Source of the DNA: Morchella semilibera | Taxonomy: Eukaryota; Ascomycota; Pezizomycetes; Pezizales; Morchellaceae | Direction: 5' to 3' | DNA: 64,000 bases | Assembly: GCA_009192285.1 (NCBI GenBank) | Contig: WBVU01000004.1 | Span: 4,114,001 to 4,178,000, forward strand | Part shown: in pieces, positions 58,520 through 64,000 of the stretch | Layout of the letters: the number at the start of each line of letters is the position of its first letter | Numbering within the stretch: the first letter of the stretch is position 1 | Notes under the pieces: generated by a model | The model's input: only the letters and a program-made list of their open reading frames with translations | Database searches by the model: none | What the model was told of the DNA's origin: nothing | Position numbers and translations under genes: made by a program

Positions 58520-60077
58520 GTTTGTGACCCTCTTGTTTTCTGATGGAGAGTTGAGGCAAAGTTGTGTCCGTCCTTGGGGTCTGGGATGACGGTCGTTGTT
58601 ATGGTACGTGGATGCCAGGTGGAGACTGTGACGGCAAGCCCTGTATCCCTGCACCCTTGTCCGTAAAAGTGTTGGCGCTGGATTTATCTAAATGATGATA
58701 ATGTGATCACGCGTCAACGCGACTGAAAGTTACTACGGAAATGTTTGAACCGCCTAGATGTCCTGATAATATGGACTAGAAGATGGTTACCAAAAGAACT
58801 CTGAACACATTATTGAACACAAGCTCTTTATTTGATCGACAAACACTCTTTTTACGACCAAAACCCGATTTCCAAAATACATGAAGATATAAAACCATCA
58901 CTACACCAAAATGAGATTTGACCAGTCACAGAAATGCTCCGACAATGTCAGGCAGTCCATTAATACATTTATCTATACGCCAAGCCCATCGCTTCCTCTA
59001 GAGTGCAGGGGTTCATCACCACAAACCGGTTTCTGCACACGAATGCAATAGTGTTTGTCCTCCTCGCGCAGCAAAGAATTCCCGGTAAAAGACTCGTTGG
59101 CGTGGTCTGAGCTGTCCGAATAAGTGCCCCAACTTGATTACATGCTGAATGTATGGTGTTAAACTTGCTACTTGTAGGTATTAATTGGGGTCCGCAAAGA
59201 TCACATACATGTATGGCAACATCTCGATCCCCGCTCCCCAGTTGGCGGCAGCCTACAAGCACATGTAGTGCGTGAGTGGTTCGGTAAACCACGCAGAGTA
59301 ACCCGCCTCGGGTTTCTAGCTATAGTCCATCCATCACGGATCACTCGGAGTGGCCGCCAAGAGGGAAACCCACCCTAGCGGGGGGCTGCTGAACGAGTGA
59401 TCACCTGTGAAAAGGGTTTACACGTTGGCTCTCTACTTCGCTTTCTTGTTCCGCTACTGCCCCCGCGGGATCGTCTCTCTCTTTCGGTCGTCGTCGAATA
59501 CGTATACAATGAAAGGGTACGTGAGTTTAGATATTCCGTCCAGCAGAACTTGCGGGTAAGGTCCTCTCTGCATGTCAAAGATTGACCTCTAGACTGTTGA
59601 GGTCACTCTATGTGGCCGGCTAAGAATCATACTGTACTCCTTTTCATCAGCCCTATGTATACGCTGCGGACGATCTCCTGTTAGATCTAGGAGCGGCTTG
59701 GACCCATTAAAGACGGTCATTCAATATCACTGCGGATCATAAACATCACCAGAGCAAAAGAATTCGGACCACGTTTTTTTTTTAAAGAATGTTTTAATTT
59801 TTTCGCCAGCCGTGAAGCTAACCTGTTATACAGACAAAAAAGAAAATCTAACCGAGAGGCCCAGCCAATCTTCCACTGCGAGAAAGAAGAGAGAGAAAGA
59901 AAAGAAAAGGGGGAGAAAAAAAGGCCCATTCGCAAACAAATGCCTGCACCCGCTAAATAGATCGATCCTCTAGTTATGCGCACAGATCTAGGGAAACATG
60001 TGTTAGCTGTGTAGTAGAGGAGGAGGGATATATATAGGGGGTTGGTTCCATACCATTGAGTTGATACCACTGAATGC
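58520..60077. other. Intergenic region
   Basis: About 1.6 kb with no supported gene. ATCACTCG-type motifs occur near 59343 and 59394 and TACATGTA near 59210. Long ORFs entering from the repeat protein gene (for example 59717-60673 minus) are frame shadows. Confidence 0.45.
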
Positions 60078-60719
60078 TTAAGCAGTGCCAGAGGGGGCAG
60101 CACCGGAAGGCACAGCACCGGAGGGAGCAGCGCCAGTTGGAATGGCGCCCGAAGGGGCAGCGCCGCCAGGGAAGCCACCCGAAGGAGCAGCTCCAGATGG
60201 AATAGCACCAGACGGAACTCCACTGTGCTGGTGGTGGTGGCCACCGAAGCCGGCACCTCCAGTAGGAGCTGCAGACCCAGAGGCAGGGAAGACACCGGTC
60301 GGGAAGACACCGGTTGGGAAGGCCGAGGGGACGCCCGTAGGGAAGGCCGTGGGGAATGCGAACTCGCTTCCAGAGACAGCGGCAATTCCCGCGGTGGCAC
60401 CGCCAGTGGGAGCGGCACCGGCTCCACCAGTGGGGACGGCGCCGTCAGAGGGGAAGATACCGGAGGGCGCGGCACCTGATGGGGCAGCTCCGGATGGGCG
60501 GCCGTGATGGCCACCGCCTGGGAAACCACCCGAGGGAGCAGCACCAGATGGTACGGCACCAGAGGGTATGGCACCGCCTGATGGGAAGCTACCAGTGGGG
60601 GCAACGCCGGAAGGCATGCCAGAAAAGGTAGCGGTGGGGGCTTCCTCCTGAGGAACTGGAGCAGCGCCAGCAAGGGCAGCGAGAATGGCAGTGGCGACGG
60701 CGAAGTTAAGGAACTGCAT
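60078..60719 (-). CDS. Secreted Pro/Ser/Gly/Ala repeat protein
   Basis: Single exon, 213 residues. The N-terminus (MQFLNFAVATAILAALAGAAP) is a clear signal peptide. The mature protein consists almost wholly of PSGA/PTGA-type tetra- to pentapeptide repeats (APSGAIPSG, APSGGFPGG, FPTGVFPTG) with two His-rich spots (GGHHGRP and GGHHHQHSG) about 100 residues apart. There are no cysteines and no hydrophobic C-terminus, so it should be soluble or wall-associated rather than GPI-anchored or hydrophobin-like. Function unknown; similar repetitive secreted proteins occur in many ascomycetes. The repeat makes three other frames open, which should not be taken as genes. Confidence 0.82.
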   Translation of the reverse strand: MQFLNFAVATAILAALAGAAPVPQEEAPTATFSGMPSGVAPTGSFPSGGAIPSGAVPSGAAPSGGFPGGGHHGRPSGAAPSGAAPSGIFPSDGAVPTGGAGAAPTGGATAGIAAVSGSEFAFPTAFPTGVPSAFPTGVFPTGVFPASGSAAPTGGAGFGGHHHQHSGVPSGAIPSGAAPSGGFPGGAAPSGAIPTGAAPSGAVPSGAAPSGTA

Positions 60720-63077
60720 TTTGAATGTGGTTGTTTTTGATCGTGAAGTCTTTGAATGAGTTGAATAAGTCGAGTGAAGAGACGTGAACTAGCACAGTCT
60801 CTATATAAGAAAAGTTAGTATTGCAAATCCCAAAATGAATTGATATTATCTGTGGGGTTTAATACTTACAAGAATGAATGTATTAAAAAAAGAAGAAGAA
60901 GAGTGCTGAAGATGCAGTGGAAGAATGTGTTGATTGAGAGCTGGCTGGTGACTCGAAGATGGGGGGACGAAAGGGCAGTTTATATGCCTTTCAACCTCCC
61001 AGTGTATTCATCGAGTATCCAGCATAACATCGAGTATTTTTTTTTGATAAGTCCTTTTGGAAGGAACATCAACAATTTCCGCAATCGGCCATGGGTAATG
61101 ACCGGGAAGTTCCTACCGCCTTTCAACTACATATGTACAATCCTTGCCAGGACGCGTATATGTTGACAAGCTTTCGCTATATAGTAGTAGCGACTCCTGG
61201 GGCCCGGGAGCGCTGAATCTGTTAATTGATCAGGGAATAAGTATTGGAGCCTTGGACCATTTCTGCATGATTGTTTGGTACTAGGGGGTTGTGGGAAAGT
61301 ACAGAGTAGATGGCGGGGAAAGTATTACATGTACTTTCCACCATGGGAATATTAATATTACCATGGATATGTATATATTCTGGGTTGCTTTCCACAGATT
61401 GATAGTTGATCCCTCCCCATGTCTTCTCCCCTCCACATTAAAGCCGTTACGCGTCGCCCTCGCTACGCCTAGTGCGGTTTCATCCCCCCTCTCCTCTTAA
61501 CCACTATATATCGGAGAGAAAGGTCGCACGTTTCAAAACCACAGGATCTCTACTATCTATGAAACGCAGGCGCGCGCGCGGTATGTACGTACTAGCTAAC
61601 AGTGGACATGATCCCACATCATCACCACTATCACCATTGTGCTTGTGCTTGTGCTTGTTGTGCCTTTGTTTCCCCTATCCCCCCATGGTTGTGGTGTAGT
61701 TAAAGTACCATGTAATCGGCCGGCCGACAAGGACCAGGATGCGACCCCCACTCATGAGACATCACTCGCTCTACCCACCCAACCCAACCCCACCCCACCC
61801 ACAGCTCCCTCCCTCTCCCCTCCATGTCGCCCACGATCCGCACGGAAAGCTTCCACTTTCTTCGCTAAAAGATTGGCTGTGCGCCCGAAGCCCGTTTCAG
61901 CTAACATTCGGCGCTGCTACTGCTTTTGGCCTACTCGGGCGTGTGGGTAAGTGGTCAGAATCTGATAAGTGAATATTGTGTGCTTGCCTTATCAGATTCT
62001 GGTCACCTTTTGCAACACCCTAGTACATGTGCGTACGTACCCTACTTTGGAGATGCTTGAACTGTCAAATTGGTAGGTACCACTATACTTCTTCATCGTC
62101 TTCTTCTCCCTTCTTCTCGCGTCGCTGCGGGGGATAGGAGGCTACAAAGTGGGCACATATACTTACTAGTATGCAGGATAACAATAGCCCGGCCCACAAT
62201 CATCTATATCTGAAATAGTTGGGAAACGCAACAAGTGGGTGAGCATACATACATACATGTATCTATGTGAGTACCTATTTTAATCTTTCGAGGGCTACAG
62301 AACTAACCTGATGACCGAACCGAACCAGCGGCTACAGTTGCAGGGGGAAAAAAAAATACCCGCGCGGTCCCCCCCCACCCCCCTACTTTTGAAAAACGCG
62401 GCGTACTGCCACGAAAGTCGAGCCAGGACAGGCAGGGTAGTTACCACTGTGGTCATAGCGACGCTATACTACATAGTATCTACATGTAATCACCATATCC
62501 CAACCGGCCGCTCCTGCAGAAAGAAATTTGCATCGAATATCACTCGGATTGTTCCGTTGAGATGTAATTGTGGCCATGGACAGCTTTCAGGTTCATTGAG
62601 CGAGTGGTTGAGGGTCGTATATGGACATAAAGTAGAAACGAGGGCTTTGTATGTAGCTGCCGGCTATCCCGGGGCTGCATATATTGATCTAGGCAGGGAA
62701 TGAACAGTGGCTTATCCGGTATGTTCTTATCCAGGAGTTCAACTTCAGAGATGGGCTTGCAACCATGCCTGGGCGAGAATACCCTTGCTAAAACGATTCT
62801 CATAAGTCTACAGTTACATACAATCATTACGGCTTCCCCGAACGCGTTAAAGTCATACCCGCTTTCTGTTTAGGAGGGAGGAACACCTTTGCATTTCAAG
62901 ATCCCTATTGACAACACATCATAGTCAGTAAAGAGTTTCTTGCACCTTATAAGATTTGCAACTCCAGAGTATTGGTGTTGTGTTCGGAGGTAGCGAAGGG
63001 GCAAGGTCCATAACTATCGGCCCGGGCCGGCATGCGCTCCGAAACCCATCCATACCGGCTTACCACCAGCTTCCCAG
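60720..63077. other. 2.3-kb gene-free region
   Basis: No gene is supported. A 15-bp inverted pair (GGTGACCAGAATCTGATAAG-like, with GTCAGAATCTGATAAG at about 61952 and CTTATCAGATTCTGGTCACC at about 61987) forms a hairpin at about 61952-62006. The phrase ATCACTCGCTCTACCCACCC occurs at about 61754. An A9 run and a C8 run lie near 62350-62375. Confidence 0.5.
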
Positions 63078-64000
63078 CTAGCTTATCGGTGTTTGATTTC
63101 GTTTCAAGGGCAAAGTAAGAAAGACAGTAAACTCACCGCTGGTGGTCAATCCAGTAATATACAGGTCTCCTGGCTCGCTCGCCACTTTTGCCATTGACTC
63201 ATCCTCTTCTTCCTCAACCTCCTCGTCATACACGGGCAGGATCTTCTCCCTCAGAACCGCCGTCGAGCTGGCATTGATCCATCTTCCCTGGATATCTACA
63301 AACATCTCCTCCACGACTGGTGTACTCGTGTATCCGCCATTCTCTCCGAAGAAGGCACTCCCCAGCTGCTTCGTGCTGATCCTCCCCACGACGGATCCGG
63401 GTGGCGTATTACTTGGATCAACAACATGATCATGGAAATTCCGGGGATCTATGTATCCCGCGATGATGATATCCTCGCCCGAAGTGCTCAGCGTTGGGTT
63501 ATCGCCCATAAAGTTGAGCGGGATGCGCTGCAGTTCATGCAGAACACCGGGCTGCGAGGCGTCCTGATCAGCGACAACAATCTCACCGCTAAGGTGTGGT
63601 GAGATGTAGACTCTTCCGCCTACTTTATTGTCGCCTGTGATTCCGTTCCCACCGCCTAGGCCCGTGAGAACGAGCTTCCACCCGGTTTCAGCGGAGTAGT
63701 AGTGCGCGCTGCCCCATGGCCTTCGGGTGTAGTCCCCAATCAACCTCATGAGACCCGTGCTATACTTGTTCTCATCAGTGATATAGAAGGCATTGATGTC
63801 ATCTAAATGCTTTATAGCGTAGATATCATTCGGGTACTTAAGCCCGCCCTCAGCTGTGGGAATTCGCGCCACATGTTCCAGCACATTCGTCTCTGGGTCA
63901 TGCTTAAACTTATCCACCACCGTCCCCTCAAACCGGTGGTTCACCACATACAAGCTCAAGCTCCCGTCCTCCAACCCATAGTTGATGTCCATCCCGTGGA
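63078..64000 (-). CDS. Paraoxonase/arylesterase-like six-bladed propeller protein, truncated by window edge
   Basis: The window shows the C-terminal 300 or so residues; the 5' end is beyond 64000. The visible part starts at HGMDINYG, which fits the catalytic-His region of paraoxonases, followed by LSLYVVNHRFEGTVVDKF, KYPNDIYAIK (Asn of the calcium site), AFYITDENKY, VYISPHLSGEIVVADQD and NPTLSTSGEDIIIAGY. This order matches fungal serum-paraoxonase/arylesterase proteins, calcium-dependent lactonases or esterases. The acidic stretch EEVEEEEDESM near the end is an insertion-like loop. The 3' end is uncertain: the ORF runs to 63078, but a good donor (GTGAGT) at 63136 after LYITGLTTSG suggests a further short exon downstream. 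Confidence 0.78.
   Translation of the reverse strand, partial: HGMDINYGLEDGSLSLYVVNHRFEGTVVDKFKHDPETNVLEHVARIPTAEGGLKYPNDIYAIKHLDDINAFYITDENKYSTGLMRLIGDYTRRPWGSAHYYSAETGWKLVLTGLGGGNGITGDNKVGGRVYISPHLSGEIVVADQDASQPGVLHELQRIPLNFMGDNPTLSTSGEDIIIAGYIDPRNFHDHVVDPSNTPPGSVVGRISTKQLGSAFFGENGGYTSTPVVEEMFVDIQGRWINASSTAVLREKILPVYDEEVEEEEDESMAKVASEPGDLYITGLTTSGEFTVFLTLPLKRNQTPIS

Noticed and set aside
59717-60673. 318-codon minus-strand ORF
   Set aside because: Alternative frame of the PSGA repeat gene; no signal peptide and poor continuation downstream.

Overview
The window is nuclear DNA of a filamentous ascomycete (Pezizomycotina). The evidence is genes split by 50-80 nt introns with GT-donor, CTAAC-type branch and AG-acceptor signals, plus fungal families: a PTH11-type/rhodopsin-like membrane protein, a berberine-bridge/isoamyl-alcohol-oxidase-type flavoenzyme, a Kex2-processed GH5 mannanase, a Dal5-type permease, an NRPS-like adenylation protein and a Ser/Thr-rich seven-helix surface protein. 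The species cannot be fixed from this sequence. Gene models below were spliced by hand; each was checked for reading-frame continuity across introns.

Layout. 1-5.1 kb: left-truncated NRPS-like adenylation gene, a divergently transcribed aldo-keto reductase and an ACAD10/11-like phosphotransferase. 6.5-8.1 kb: a four-exon gene of unknown function with two RRM-like segments. 8.1-13.1 kb: gene-free, filled with degenerate duplications and two tandem-repeat arrays. 13.1-17.7 kb: a stand-alone Copia-type gag ORF, a PPxY-motif protein and a secreted FAD oxidase. 18.6 kb: a perfect 146-bp MITE. 20.5-22.1 kb: a PTH11-like membrane protein. 22.1-30.3 kb: an 8-kb gene desert holding a 33-bp hairpin repeat, a degenerate tRNA-like sequence and a hAT-type MITE.

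30.3-36.7 kb is the clearest functional unit: galactonate-dehydratase-like enzyme, DapA-family (2-keto-3-deoxy sugar acid) aldolase and a Dal5-type organic-anion permease, all on the plus strand. This would be a complete import, dehydration and retro-aldol route for a sugar acid. 40.7-44.2 kb is a single-exon 1160-residue membrane protein whose ectodomain has about 45 hexapeptide repeats. 45-46.2 kb is a secreted beta-mannanase.

46.2-50.1 kb is gene-free and carries a 373-bp inverted-repeat element. 50.1-58.5 kb: an RNase III-fold protein that has lost its catalytic acidic residues, a 10-exon sugar transporter, a nitrilase-family amidase of the Nit type and a multi-pass membrane protein. 60-60.7 kb: a secreted Pro/Ser/Gly/Ala repeat protein. 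63.1-64 kb: a truncated paraoxonase/arylesterase-like gene.

Two short motifs recur across intergenic DNA far above expectation: the palindrome TACATGTA and the octamer ATCACTCG. The best candidates for something new are the pseudo-RNase III protein, the repeat-expanded membrane protein, the sugar-acid cluster, the 126-bp inverted-arm array and the orphan two-RRM gene.
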